A DNA stretch of 64,000 nt from Rattus norvegicus. Its lineage: Eukaryota; Chordata; Mammalia; Rodentia; Muridae. A program made the position numbers and the translations under genes. Each line of letters begins with the position of its first letter. Position 1 is the first letter of the stretch. The stretch spans positions 39,695,725-39,759,724 of the forward strand of contig NC_086031.1 in NCBI RefSeq assembly GCF_036323735.1. The letters run 5' to 3'. Under the pieces are notes generated by a model, which worked only from the letters and a program-made list of their open reading frames with translations, searched no databases and was not told where the DNA came from. Positions 21,248 to 32,559 of this stretch are shown here, in pieces.

Positions 21248-21470
21248 AACTACTGTTATTTGTGAATGAATTTGTGCATGAATGTATGTGTATCTGTGTG
21301 AGTTTAAGTGTACCACAAACATGCAGATACCCATGGGTGCCAGAACGAGGCGTCAGATCCCCTGAAACTGGAGTTACGGTTGTCGTGAGCCATCTGATAT
21401 GGGTGCTGGCAGTCAAACTTCGGTCCTCTGCAAGAGCTCTTTACTGCAGAGCCTTCTCTGAGGCCCCTAA
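21150..21470 (-). mobile_element. B3-type SINE with (TAC)n in its tail
   Basis: A tail-side ATGATTTTATTGTATTTATT is followed by a (TAC)n tract. Then GGCGTCAGATCCCCTGAAAC, GAGCCATCTGATATGGGTGC, CTTCGGTCCTCTGCAAGAGC and a degraded head GCAGAGCCTTCTCTGAGGCC follow. Confidence 0.85.
21187..21254. repeat. (TAC)n trinucleotide repeat
   Basis: About twenty TAC/CTA units with one early interruption. The poly-Leu and poly-Ser ORFs here are not real genes. Confidence 0.97.
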
Positions 21471-21477
21471 TTTTTCA

Positions 21478-21672
21478 GTTTATATTTGTATATGGATGCT
21501 GAGGAGTGGAGGGCAAGTTGTGCCGGAGAGTCGTGCCCATAGAGGCCAGAGAAAAGCTTCAGGTCCCCTGGTGTTGGAGTTACAGGAAATTTTGAGCTGC
21601 ACTGGATCCTGGGAAGCAAAGGTGGGTCCTCTGCAAGGGGACTGCTCTAACCACGGAGCCTTCTCTACAGCC
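21478..21672 (-). mobile_element. B3-type SINE
   Basis: Plus-strand order: CATAGAGGCCAGAGAAAAGC, TTCAGGTCCCCTGGTGTTGG, GAGCTGCACTGGATCCTGGG, GGGTCCTCTGCAAGGGGACT and CACGGAGCCTTCTCTACAGC. It lies directly next to the previous B3 in the same orientation, and both share the unusual GCCTTCTCT head variant. Confidence 0.85.
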
Positions 21673-22689
21673 TGATTGGCCGAGTTTTCAGCCCTGACTG
21701 CAGCATTACCCAGTGCTCACAGACGGAGATCAGAGGGGAAGGCCCGACAGGATCAGGCCCTGATTTTAGTGTAGCTCCTTGGAGTCTGGCCCCATCGTCA
21801 CCTTCACTCCCAGATGGCAGACGCCACTGGGTTGGTCTAGTGCCTGGGCATTGCCTATGCATCATCAGCTGTAGGGACGCAGGCGCAGAGGATTTGAGCG
21901 ACTTCACCAAGGTCATCCATCTTGTGTGGTTCTCCTCACCTGCCATTTTCTTGCTCTCTGCGTGATAGCCCACAGCTCACCGATGTGTGATTTCTCCCGA
22001 TCGGTAGCTCAGCCTCAGGGTTGGGAGAGAAGACACTGTGTTAGAGAGAAAGGAACACTGGGTGAAATAGAAAATGTGATTTTGACACCAATCAATGAGC
22101 CAGTCGGCATTCAAGCTGAGATACCCCGATGTGATAAAAGACTGAGAGGCTAAAGCGGTAAAAATCTAAGCTGGAGCCGCCTCTGCCTCTGTGACCTTAG
22201 CCAGCTGGCCACTCACTGGAACAAGCCACCGCTTCTGCAGATAAGAGGGAAAAAATCCAATTTCTAGGAAGGTGTGCTTAAAACATGATGGATTTGAAAA
22301 TTCTGCCAGGTTTCTTTTCCTATGCGTTATTTTCCCCTTTAACTTCTCTGTTACTAAAATAGTCGCTTCAAAATTCGAAAATGTGATCATAGAGGGTTAT
22401 GTAAGGCCATTGATATGCATTATTATTAATGTACTTTGGGCGTTTTCTGTCCTCCCTCCACGTCCTCCTGTCTCCATCCTCCTACCCTCCCACCCACCAC
22501 TCCCTTTTGCCTCCCCGATAACTTGGCATTTATTTATATGTCATTAGCAAATATATGTTTTTATGTCTCTCTTAAAATCCAGGGCTCACAAATGAGAGAA
22601 ATGGGAAATTTTTCGTCTCTCTGGGATGAACTCAATCGACTAAATGTGATGATCCCAGTTGTGTTTCTCCGCAAATGGTATAACCTCAT
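21673..22689. other. Mostly repeat-free interval with MIR remnant and possible conserved element
   Basis: Apart from a MIR-like remnant at 21868-21930, no repeat is seen. The stretch 22070-22420 keeps many CpG dinucleotides for rodent intergenic DNA (for example AGTCGGCATT, AAGCGGTAAA, AGTCGCTTC and ATTCGAAAA). A GATAAG word (GCAGATAAGAGGG) lies near 22238. Confidence 0.4.
21868..21930 (-). mobile_element. MIR-like ancient SINE remnant
   Basis: GAGCGACTTCACCAAGGTCA is close to the antisense MIR core (a TGACTTGCCCAAGGTCA-type box). The match is short, as expected for an ancient mammalian repeat. Confidence 0.4.
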
Positions 22690-22830
22690 TCTTTACAGTG
22701 TGAACCTCTTCCCATTGCCCATTGCGTGTAAAAGTCACATTTCCTGGTCCATTCCCCTGGTGGTATGACCTCATTCTTTACAGTGTGAACTTCCCATTGT
22801 GTGTAAAAGCCACGTTTCCTGGTCCATTCC
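22676..22830. repeat. Imperfect tandem duplication of about 85 bp
   Basis: GGTATAACCTCATTCTTTAC (22677) recurs as GGTATGACCTCATTCTTTAC (22762). Both are followed by AGTGTGAAC, a CCCATTG box, GTGTAAAAG and TTTCCTGGTCCATTCC. The second copy lacks about 13 bp. Confidence 0.9.
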
Positions 22831-23105
22831 TGAGGCTGGACACCCAGGCTGATTCCCTAACTTAGCCATTGTGACTGGTGCTATGCAGTAGCCATGACTA
22901 TGCAAGGATCCCTGTGATGTGTTGACTTGGAGTCTTGGGGATAAGTACCAATGAGTGCCTGACTGGGATTTACAGTAGAACTACTATTACTTTTCTGAGG
23001 AAGAGCCATGCTGATGTTCATAGGGCTGGGCTAGTCTACATTTTCATTTGCAGCACCGAGAGTCCCTCTGTCTTTATCCTCACCAGTTTTAAATTTTCCA
23101 TTCAA
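22690..23105 (-). mobile_element. Ancient L1 ORF2-region fragment
   Basis: Plus-strand words follow the antisense order of the mammalian L1 ORF2 end: CCATTGTGTGTAAAAGCCAC, TTTCCTGGTCCATTCCTGAG, CACCCAGGCTGATTCC, TTAGCCATTGTGACTGGTGC, ATTTACAGTAGAACTACTAT and TCTACATTTTCATTTGCAGC. Divergence is high, so it probably predates rodent-specific L1s. Confidence 0.7.
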
Positions 23106-23639
23106 TATCAATATTATACCTATGTTTTAGACCCATATGGGAGAGGTCTTCAAGAACACAGAACACGCCAACCTTGGGTAGAGGTTTGTTTGGTTAAAAT
23201 AAAAATGTCTTTTGGGTTCAGAAAAGCTGAAAACGGGCTTCCATGTGTATTGTGGAACTCTTGAGAATGGGCTAAGAAGGCAGGACTTTAAATTCTGGGT
23301 CAGGTCAGGAGTGACGAGGGCAGATGGATGGAGAAGATGAGTGGGCTGCTCTGTGCTGGGTTTGGGACCTGGGAGCTGGGATGTTTGTGGAGTGGAGAGT
23401 ATGCAAATGCTGGCCTTGCCAAGAACATTTCAGAGCCATCTGGCTTCTTTGATTGTTGCCAAGAGAATGGTAATGTAGGACCCCTGTGGGCAGCATCCTC
23501 ATTCTACTGAGGAAAACTAGATGCTGATAGATGAGCTGGTTTGTCTGCAGTTGTGTGAGAAGTGCAGGCTAGAGCCTCCACCTCTGAGTCCTACCTCCCA
23601 GTCCTCTCTGTAGTAGGTCAGAGCTGACTCTGTCTCCCT
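23106..23639. other. No recognised feature
   Basis: No gene or confident repeat is seen. Overlapping short ORFs on both strands at 23305-23510 are judged accidental. Confidence 0.4.
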
Positions 23640-23908
23640 TCCATCACTGGTGGATAGGGAATCCATGCAAGTGTGCACGCTCATGCATGCATGTGCCAGG
23701 TGTGTGTGTGTGTGTGTGTGTGTAGACACATGTGTATGCCATTTCTTAGGTGCTGTACAGCTTGTTTTTGTTTGTTTGACTGTTTGTTTTGTTTCAGATG
23801 GAGTCTGAATCCACCAGGTAACTGTTCGGTGAGGCCCAGGTGATCCACCTGTCTCTGCCTCACCAGCCCTGGAATTAGAAGCACATGACTCTACACCAAG
23901 CTTTGTTT
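23640..23908 (-). mobile_element. B4/RSINE1-type SINE fragment with (TG)n tail
   Basis: A (TG)n run (23700-23723) precedes GTATGCCATTTCTTAGGTGC. A TTTG-rich spacer, CACCTGTCTCTGCCTCACCA and CTGGAATTAGAAGCACATG follow. The tRNA-like head is missing, and another SINE of the same class starts immediately afterwards. Confidence 0.6.
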
Positions 23909-23911
23909 TCA

Positions 23912-24212
23912 ATTCTGTATATATGCCTGCTCATAAACTTGGGGTTTCACATGCACAAAGAGGCCAGAGGACAACCTTAGGCATAATTTTTCAGGAACCA
24001 TCCACATTTTCTTCTTTTGAAATGGGGTTTTTGAAATAATCTCCTGATAGCCTGCACACTCCAAAGATCCTCCTGTTTCTACCTCTCCAGAGCTGGGAAT
24101 ATATGCTCACCCCCATGCCTGCCTTTTGACCTGCATGCTGGGGGATCAAACTCTGCTCCCATGCTTGTAGGGCAATTGCTGTACAGACTAAGCTGCCTCC
24201 CCATCTCCAGTA
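23912..24212 (-). mobile_element. B4/RSINE1-type SINE, near full length
   Basis: GCCAGAGGACAACCTTAGGC, TTTTGAAATGGGGTTTTTGA, GATCCTCCTGTTTCTACCTC, GAGCTGGGAATATATGCTCA, CATGCTGGGGGATCAAACTC and CAATTGCTGTACAGACTAAG are in the expected antisense order. Confidence 0.78.
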
Positions 24213-24808
24213 GATCTTGCCTACTGATTGCTTGGGGGTGGAGCTCACATCCAGCTACAGTCAGTGCTGTGCAAAAATTCATCATAATATCAATTCCTGT
24301 CGAGGAGGAGCTTATCTTAAAATACTATGGGGGGGCACGTTTGAAACCTTGGGAATAACATACGATCTTTCAGAACAATTGGGAAAGAGTAAGAACAAGG
24401 TGCATTGAAAATGATCCCAGGCTGCTAACAGAGTTGTAATCATTTCCGCCTGTGTTTGGGTCATTTCCCCCATCCGCTCAGCTTTTGAAAGAAGCCAGTG
24501 AAAAATCCTATTGCCCTTACACTCTCGTGCCTTGCTGTTTGCATGTCACTTTTTGTCATAAGTAATTTTGTCCGTAACCACTCCAGTGGCAGCAGGCTAT
24601 TTGCAAAGAGCTTAATCATGAGGCATTTACTAACCATGGTATTAATTTATTGTAGCAATTCCATAAGTGTCTGTTAAGTACCTTATACCCAGACTTTTCT
24701 GGAAACCATCATCTCAGTGATGGTCACTTTAATGTGAAAAGGGAATTGAAAAGACTGGGAACATTAACCGAGTCCCATATAAGTTTGGGGAATTCAAGCA
24801 ATTCAAGC
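24213..24808. other. Repeat-free interval
   Basis: No repeat is seen. 24420-24720 is compositionally smooth, with TAATCATGAG, TTAATTTATTG and GGTATTAATT words. It is a modest candidate for a conserved non-coding element. Confidence 0.35.
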
Positions 24809-24946
24809 TTCCATTCTCTCCCCTACCCCCTCTCCCCTCCTTTCCTCTCCCCTCCTCCCCTCCCCTCCCCTCTTCTCCCTTCCCCTGCTCTCCACTCTCC
24901 TCCCCTTCCCTCCTCTCCCCTTCCCTTCTCTCTCCTTCCTTCCAAG
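24809..24946. repeat. CCCCT-rich polypyrimidine tract
   Basis: Nearly all C and T, with irregular CCCCTCC and CCCTTCC units. The minus strand has many runs of three or more G. It adjoins the tail side of an antisense B1 and probably grew from its A-tail. Confidence 0.9.
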
Positions 24947-25030
24947 ATCAGTCTCTCTGTGTACGTATGCATCTACCTGTCCCAGCCTCCTGACTCCTGG
25001 GATTACAAGTGACTGTTACTATGCCTCAAC
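24947..25030 (-). mobile_element. B1 SINE fragment
   Basis: GATCAGTCTCTCTGTGTACG and CAGCCTCCTGACTCCTGGGA then TTACAAGTGAC match the antisense B1 right half, with an internal deletion. Confidence 0.6.
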
Positions 25031-25753
25031 TACAAATTTCTGTTCTGCCCCTTCCCACTTTAGTATGTTATGATCAACATAAACTACATTCCACATAGTT
25101 GAGGCTGAGACCAAGAAGGCAAATTCTTACCAGTTTCATCTCCTGTCTTCTCTGATTCATCCTCGTGAGCACTTGAACCACTTCCTAGTCACCCTCCTGA
25201 TGACAGAAGGATTCTTGTCAATAGTTACTGATGTGGCGACATCCACACAATACCCTCACTGGACAGATGTGATGATCAGTGGTTTATTTGTCTTGAAGAT
25301 GGGACACCAGCCAGCCGGCCGCACCATGTGGAACTGGCTCAGGGACAGTGGACATGGTGGGGTAGGTTGAAGCAGGCTAGGAATTACAGAAGGAGAGCTC
25401 TGTAGGATCAAGTGAACCAGAGCTATTGGTGCCTTCTGGAGGGTGTGGCTGGCCTGTTGGAATGATCTAGAAGCCTGCCACTCAGGCGCTGTCCCTAGTT
25501 CCTGTGGCAAAAAGAATTGCTTGTGGTTGTGTCTCTGAGAGCCAGAGTGGGGAGCAATTAGCTTGCAAACTATCTGAATCCCTCCCAGTTTCGCCAGGTG
25601 TCAGCGCAGCTCGTGGTACAGGGAGCCTTTATTTCAGGGAACTCAGGACAGTGAAGAATTGACTTCTTCCTCCACTTCCCCTAATTCTTTTCCCTTTGGT
25701 TTGCTTTGGAAATACTCCAGACGTTGTGACTTACCTTTGAGAGTCTGTGTAGT
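25031..25753. other. No recognised feature
   Basis: No gene or confident repeat is seen. Opposite-strand short ORFs at 25173-25510 overlap each other and show no domain. Confidence 0.4.
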
Positions 25754-25850
25754 GTGAAAGTGGGTAGTATGGTCTGAGTGCAGGTGGCCTGGGTTCAATC
25801 CCAAACTTCACTACATCTGTACTTGGTAGTATGGTGCGGGTCACCCTCGT
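25754..25850 (+). mobile_element. MIR-like remnant
   Basis: GTGGCCTGGGTTCAATCCCA, CTTCACTAC and GTGCGGGTCACC follow the order of a MIR body (CCTGGGTTC...CCA, then GGTCAC box). This is an ancient, diverged match of limited length. Confidence 0.4.
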
Positions 25851-26700
<850 letters not shown>

Positions 26701-27214
26701 AGTCCGGCTTCAGATTCAAGCAGATACTGAACAGGGGCATAGAACTGGCTGACATTGGTCCCTGTGGGGCATTCAGAGGCTTCAGTTATAACCTCTCCAT
26801 AGCTGAATTCGTGAACACACATTTCTGCCCACCACACTTTAATGAATAATGAAGGGGGTATAATTTGGGATTCGTCAATGAGATGCTCAGGTCCACAAAG
26901 GCAGGGGATATAGTGGCCCAGAATAGTTAGAGAGATTTCCTGGAGGAAACTGAAATGTAACTGTGTCCCCATGCTCAGTCAGTGTCTATATTGATTACCT
27001 CTTCATCCCCTTTAAGAGTGAATCTGCTTCTACATTTTTTTAGACCTTGGAGAGTTTCCCTGGAGAAATTAGATTATGTATCCGGTAGCCCTGAGTTAAT
27101 AAAATCTAGCAGTTTAATTCCATTCTTTGCTCACTCTCCCCCTAGAGCCTTATAGTTTAACTTCCATTTATTGAAGCCTCAGCTATAGGATTGTTCTCCT
27201 TAACATTCCTATCC
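26701..27214. other. No recognised feature
   Basis: No gene or confident repeat is seen. The 141-aa minus-strand ORF here is extended artificially by the adjacent AC/AT array. Confidence 0.4.
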
Positions 27215-27548
27215 CCAGGGCTATGGAGATGATTCTGTAGGTAAGAGTGCTTGTTTTGTCAGCCAGAGGACCTGTGTTTCCATTCCCAGCATCCATGTAA
27301 AGAAGTTGGGCATGGCTGTGACCACAGCTATAACCTTGGTGTTGTGAGGAGCAGAGGCAAGAAGATCTCTGGGATTTCCTGGATGTCAGTCTAGCTCCAA
27401 GTTCAGTGAGAGACCCTATGTGAAGAAGATAAGGCAGAGAGTACCAGAGCAGGACAAGGAGAATCCTTCTCCGTCCTCTGCACACATATACACAGATGTA
27501 TGCACCTGTGTACACATATTCTCATACACTACACACACACATCGCTCA
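27215..27548 (+). mobile_element. B4/RSINE1-type SINE
   Basis: The order is CAGGGCTATGGAGATGATTC, CAGAGGACCTGTGTTTCCAT, GGGCATGGCTGTGACCACAG, AGGCAAGAAGATCTCTGGGA, AGTGAGAGACCCTATGTGAA and ATAAGGCAGAGAGTACCAGA, ending in a CACATATACAC-rich tail. Confidence 0.78.
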
Positions 27549-27832
27549 CACACAAACCCACAAGATTCCTGTTGCCAATATGATACAATTTTCCACAAGA
27601 TTGGAAATTATTTTCCCTGTGAAATAAAGCTAATCCTTATGTAAGTTTCATGAAAAACAGTCTTCAATATGAAACTTTACCCATATTTATCAAGTATCTT
27701 TGAGCATCTAAGAGTATGTCACTCACTCTGGTACCACGGAGACTAGGTCCAGGTACTCAACTTAGACCAGGAGTGGGGGAGGGGAGACATGATATTGTGA
27801 GAGAAGCTCTAAGAAGAAAGGGTGAAGGGGCA
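27549..27832. other. No recognised feature
   Basis: No gene or repeat is identified. Confidence 0.4.
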
Positions 27833-27900
27833 GGAATTAGCACAGCTGACAGAGTGCCCGCCTAGGGGACATGAAGCCTGGTCAAGCTTTAGGAACTAGG
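27833..27900 (+). mobile_element. ID-like SINE head
   Basis: AGCACAGCTGACAGAGTGCC then CGCCTAGGGGACATGAAGCC resembles an ID/B4 tRNA-like head without the B1 half. Confidence 0.45.
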
Positions 27901-27902
27901 AA

Positions 27903-28078
27903 CAGAAGCGTAAGTTGAGAGAGTGCTTAGCACGCACAAAGCCTGGCTCTTCCTTAGTGCCACATGAACTAGGCTTAGTGGTGCATGACTGCAATCCCAT
28001 CTCAGGAGTTGGAGGCAGGAGAATCAGACATTTAAGGTCATTCTTACGTTCCTGGAGCCAGTTTGGGCAGGGGGGTGG
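27903..28078 (+). mobile_element. B4-type SINE
   Basis: The head GAGAGTGCTTAGCACGCACA is followed by a B1 part: TAGGCTTAGTGGTGCATGAC, TGCAATCCCATCTCAGGAGT and TGGAGGCAGGAGAATCAGAC. Confidence 0.78.
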
Positions 28079-28192
28079 GGGGAAGAGAGGAGTGAAGAAG
28101 GGAGAGACAGACAGAGACAGACAGAGAGACACGCACAGACACACACAGATAGATAGATAGACAGACAGACAGGCAGACAGACAGACAGACAA
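28079..28192. repeat. (GA)n/(GACA)n/(GATA)n compound array
   Basis: Purine-rich AGAGAGG passes into GACAGA, CACA, GATA (about 28148-28161) and GACAG units. It follows the A-tail position of the B4 copy. The poly-Ser/Cys/Leu minus-strand frame is spurious. Confidence 0.93.
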
Positions 28193-28880
28193 TAAAATGG
28201 AAGGGTAGGGCTTCGGTTAGGCCTGTTGAAATAGTGGAAGTGGGTACATCATATCATAGGACACATGATGAAGAGAAGCAGAGGTAACGAATACTGACAT
28301 TTTCTGGGCTCTGCTGAGGCTGGGCATGTGAGGGAGTGTTAGAGAAGCAAAGAGTGGTTTGAGCAGAAGGCTGTTTGCTATGGGGTGGACCCAAGATCTA
28401 TCCAGAGGCCTATGACCAGGACAGAGACACAGCTTTTAGGTCTCATGTTCTGGCCATAGCATGTAGACAGAGTGGAAAGTGGGAAGGATGTGAATTGGAG
28501 ATGGAGTAAGTCTGGGCTCTGCCTGGCAGCAACATGGGCAGGTCTTAATGCAAGCTGAAGAGCAGAGCAAGTGGTAGTAGTAGGAGCGGGTAGGCTGGAG
28601 CGGGTGAGTGAGCTGGAGGAAGTAGGGGGACAGTACTTATCTTTCCTCCTCCCTCAGCAGGATAGACTCCCATGTAGCTGGGCATTCTGGGATTGGCCAC
28701 GCAGTGTTGGTGGTTTCCAACCACAGGGTGTTGCCCCTGGGTTTTCACAGTGGCTGTTGCCTCATTGATGCAACTCTAAATTGAAGACAAGAGTCTACCA
28801 TTCTGGGAAGTTGTTCAATCAATGCAAAGGTCTCTGGAACCGTGAGTGGCTCGATTTTTTTGCTACTAATTCGCAGTATT
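28193..28880. other. No recognised feature
   Basis: No gene or confident repeat is seen; the sequence is G-rich in places (for example GTAGTAGTAGGAGCGGGTAG). Confidence 0.4.
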
Positions 28881-28887
28881 TGTGTGC

Positions 28888-28918
<31 letters not shown>

Positions 28919-28922
28919 TGTG
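28881..28922. repeat. (TGCG)n tetranucleotide repeat
   Basis: About ten TGCG units hold a local cluster of CpG dinucleotides, unusual in a mammalian intergenic array because CpG decays by methylation. Confidence 0.95.
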
Positions 28923-29215
28923 TAAGGTTGTACGTGCACATGGGTGCACATGCACGTGGAGACTGATGTCAGGTAACATCTTCAATTATTTTTCACATTA
29001 ATTTTTTGAGGCAGAGTCTGCCCTTTAACTTGGAGCTTGCCAGTTTGACTATGCCAGCAAACCCCAGGAATCCGTGTATCTCCATTTGCCTAGCTCTGAG
29101 ATTTAAGGCACATCCCACCACCCAGCCCAGCGTTTTAAACGTAGACTTTGGGAGATCAAACCCACATCCTCATGCCTGCAAGGCGAACCCTTGACCCTCT
29201 GAGCATTCCCCACCC
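28923..29215 (-). mobile_element. B4/RSINE1-type SINE
   Basis: GTGGAGACTGATGTCAGGTA, TTTTTTGAGGCAGAGTCTGC, CCAGCAAACCCCAGGAATCC, GGGAGATCAAACCCACATCC and TCATGCCTGCAAGGCGAACC are in antisense order. The TGCG array to the left is its expanded tail. Confidence 0.78.
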
Positions 29216-30519
29216 GCCCACCCCCGAGCCTTGCCAGCAGCTGTTTCCTGTACGTCCTGTAGGGGGCACCACCATTCATCCCACTGGGTGAGACCGGCGG
29301 CCCACCCTCCTCAGTTCCCATGCCCAGAGCTGATGTAGGAGAAAGAACTGCTTCTGTCTCAAAGCACTTTTAAGTTCCTACTGACAGATTCTATTCAGGC
29401 TAAAACGAGTGGCTGGGGGGCAACTCATACATAATTTCCTTCTATTTAGTGACTTCCTACACCACGGGGTCTGCAGAATTTCTGCTCATTTAATTAAAGG
29501 TTATATTGGCAAATTGTTATCCTCCGGAGTGTGGGTGTGCAAGGAGGCTTTTGGAATACATTGTAGGCCAATTCCCTTTGCCCTTTATTGCCTCTGCAGG
29601 CCATGTGAAATTGGATCACAAATAACACGTTTTAGGAACCGGCAGAGAGACTGAGGCCCGCGCTGCCGTTGGCTTTAATAAGACAGTGAGCGTGTGTAGG
29701 TAAACGACCCTCTGGTTATGTGGGTGAGGCAGAGTAGACAGAGGTGAGTGACTAATGGCAGTGATTTCTCCACCCCAGAAAGTGAGTTCATCAGCCTCCC
29801 TTCTCTCCTGGAGCATACAAGTCAGTAGCTCGCTGTGCATTGAAACATCCAAAGGGCCCATTATTGTTAATGGGAGGCTCTTTGCAGCTCCAACTAGAGA
29901 CCAGCCCCACTCACACACCAGCAGGAGGAAAGATAGCCAGATGCCACTTTCCTCTCCAGAGGCTGCAGCCATTTTCATGGTTGTGGGTGTGAGGAATGAG
30001 AAAGCAAGAGGTGGGGACCATTGCAGCAAAGTTACCCACCATCAGAATAATTTGCCTACCCAGCGCAACTGATGGGGAGCTCCTTAAGTACTGGAAAAAA
30101 GACAGACGGGACAGGGTATGGGTTTGAGGGCTGATCTTGCCTGAACAACATGGTGGGCTGCTGCTTAAAACGGAGTCTGACCTCCGTGTAGACAAAGGCC
30201 TGCGTTTGTGAGTGGATATGGCCAAGTCTGTTCTGAGATGCATTTGTTACTGAGTCAAGGGTGAATACTTTCATGGCCTGTGAGGTCTTGCCAGTGACTG
30301 GTGGCTCTACTGTTGCTGACAACAGTGGTGAGAAGTTGCCATCTGTGAGAGCTGAGAGTGCTATGGAGGGAGGGGCAGGGGGACAAGTGAGAAATAAGGT
30401 GGTTAGTGATAAGGTGACATTGAAAGGAAGCTCTAAGGGGCCCAGGGAATGAATATTGATTACCTGGGGAAGGATAGTTGGGGTAGAGGGACTGTGCTGG
30501 GGGTTATGGCCCACGTTTT
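29216..30519. other. Repeat-free interval with possible conserved element
   Basis: No repeat is seen for 1.3 kb, which is rare in this window. Overlapping minus-strand ORFs of 137, 110 and 152 aa have no recognised domains and no consistent frame. The stretch 29425-29690 includes TCATTTAATTAAAGGTTATA, a homeodomain-like palindrome. Confidence 0.4.
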
Positions 30520-31200
30520 TCTCTTAATTTTCATTTATATTGTTGGCAATTTCATACCCATATACTGATACAATATACTTTGGTCATTGTCACCACCCAC
30601 TTGTTGGCCTGTCACCTCCCTCACCCTCCTGATAAACTCCTTCTTCTACTTTCATGGTTTTCTTTGCTTGTCTCGTGTCTTTTTATGGCCCTCTGAGTTT
30701 AATTAGAATTGTTTGCGTGAGCATGAGTGAGCGAGGGTATTTACAGGAATACAGGCACTGGAGATCGTGTCTGTCCATCCTCATCGAACTCTAAGTGCAC
30801 ATTCATCTCCAGGGAGGATGGAACTCCTGAGGTCTTCTTGGATCTTTCTATGACATACAAACTCCTGCAAGCTTTGTATACTCTTCTGCAGGACCAGTTA
30901 GTCATTTAGAGAGTTTAATGACATGTCTATTTAGTAAACTATTGGTAGGAGGATCCCCACTAGGGCCTATGGCCTTCCCAGACAAAGGATTTTTGCCAAA
31001 TTTACACCACCAGCTATAAATTCCCTCCTGTGAAACAGGCCTCAGATCCAATCAGAAAGCAGTAATGCCTTTGTGCAGCTATTGTACCAGTGGGCTCATC
31101 TTGCCTGTCCTTTCAGGTTTGGGGCTGGGCACTAATATCCTCCATGCCTTCACGGGTGCAGTGTTGTTCACAGTTCATCATCTCTGCAGAAAAGGGGCCT
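30520..31200 (-). mobile_element. Lx-like L1 3' UTR fragment
   Basis: The plus strand carries AGTTTAATTAGAATTGTTTG, ATTTACAGGAATACAGGCAC, AAATTCCCTCCTGTGAAACA, CCAATCAGAAAGCAGTAATG and CAGTGGGCTCATCTTGCCTG. These follow the antisense order of an older murine L1 (Lx-type) 3' region as I remember it. Confidence 0.7.
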
Positions 31201-31846
31201 TTTCATCTCATTCTTACTCCCATAATGACTCTTCTTGCATAGTTTGGGAACAGTGAGAGAGTCTTGCTCATGACGGAGTGGGTCTATACCAATTACACAT
31301 CCAGGGACTGGGAAAATAACCAGAATGTGGCCCAGTGGCCTCCTTAGGCACACTGTGAATTAGGTTAACGTCATGCTCATGACGTACTTCAGCCTGAGGG
31401 TCTTGGCGGCTTTTTTTTTTTTAAACTTTTGGTATTAGTCTCAGCTCAGACTCAGTACTTATCATTTCTTGAAATTTCTGGAATTTCTCAGAGGTGAAGT
31501 TGCCCTGAAACATGATTATATGTCTCTGTAGAGGAAAAACAGATGCCTTCTCTGCACATGCTTGGACTGGTGTTGCAGAATTCTTCCTCAGTGAGCCCCA
31601 GACATCCGCTCACTCTGGATTCCATAACTTCCCCTGGCTCTCTCACTGATAACCCAACCCATGTTAGCACTTAATATGGCTCGAACAGAGATGTATAGAC
31701 TATTGCAGGAGCATCAGAGGAACTGTCAGACTTTGCTAACATACACTTTTCACATCAAATTTTACATCTTTGAATTAAGTCTGGAAACTGGGTGAAGGAA
31801 CTGTGATATTTTTCAACTGTTGCAAATGGTGTTAGCCTTCTGTTCT

Positions 31847-31849
<3 letters not shown>
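31201..31849. other. No recognised feature
   Basis: No gene or confident repeat is seen. A 12-bp poly-T run lies near 31411-31422. Confidence 0.4.

Positions 31850-31893
<44 letters not shown>
31850..31893. repeat. (GT)n microsatellite
   Basis: An uninterrupted GT run of about 44 bp with no recognised SINE at either side. Confidence 0.97.
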
Positions 31894-31896
<3 letters not shown>

Positions 31897-32559
31897 GTTT
31901 TTACTATAAGCCAAGCAATACCTCACTCACCTGTAGGTCTTTCTTATACCTTGGAATTCCCTGTGATTTGTGGCCCATCACCAGAGAATATTGTCAGTCA
32001 AGGCATCCCAAAGGATACTCCAGCCCTTCTGTGTTTTATAGTAATGATTTTCAGTTCCTCCTTGGATGTTAAGAGCTGCTTCCTGCTCTTTGTCATGTTG
32101 AGGAACCCATTAATGCAGTCTTATATCTAGGACCACTTGGTCCCATTTTTTTTCTAGCTCAAAATCTTTACAAGCAAAGCCTTGAGGTGGTTTGTGTTCT
32201 AATGTGCATTGAAGCATGCATGGCCATGCTTGTTGTGCAAGGCATTCATAGTCAGAGCGCTGAGAATGAGGAGGAAGAGAAATGGGGCAAGGATAGTTAG
32301 AAAGCAGAGAGTGCCACAGTTGGCCAAAGTATCCCAGACATCCCAGCTGTCACAGAGAGATGTTTTGTCTTGGCACAATCCTCCATGGGACGGAAGAGGC
32401 TGAGTCTGATATTTCTTTCTACATAGACTGAAGTGCTTTGGGTCTTAAATATACCCTGAGGACCCATGTGCTAAAGGCCTTTGGTCCTGTTGGGAGTTGA
32501 TGAAACCTACAAAAGGTGGAGATTAAATTCCGGCCAGGGACAGGGAAGGTCCTTGAAGG
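31894..32559. other. No recognised feature
   Basis: No gene or confident repeat is seen. Confidence 0.4.

Noticed and set aside
21127..21675. 182-codon plus-strand ORF starting with a poly-Leu run that mimics a signal peptide
   Set aside because: The Leu run is the (TAC)n/(CTA)n repeat and the remainder is two antisense B3 SINEs.
27896..28192. Poly-Ser/Leu/Cys minus-strand ORF resembling a signal peptide
   Set aside because: It derives from the GACA/GATA array.
28079..28192. Regularly spaced repeats as a CRISPR-like array
   Set aside because: Units are 2-4 bp without unique spacers, in a mammalian repeat context.
29616..30514. Consecutive minus-strand ORFs of 137, 110 and 152 codons as a possible gene
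   Set aside because: They overlap in different frames, have no splice-consistent arrangement that I can defend and show no familiar motif.
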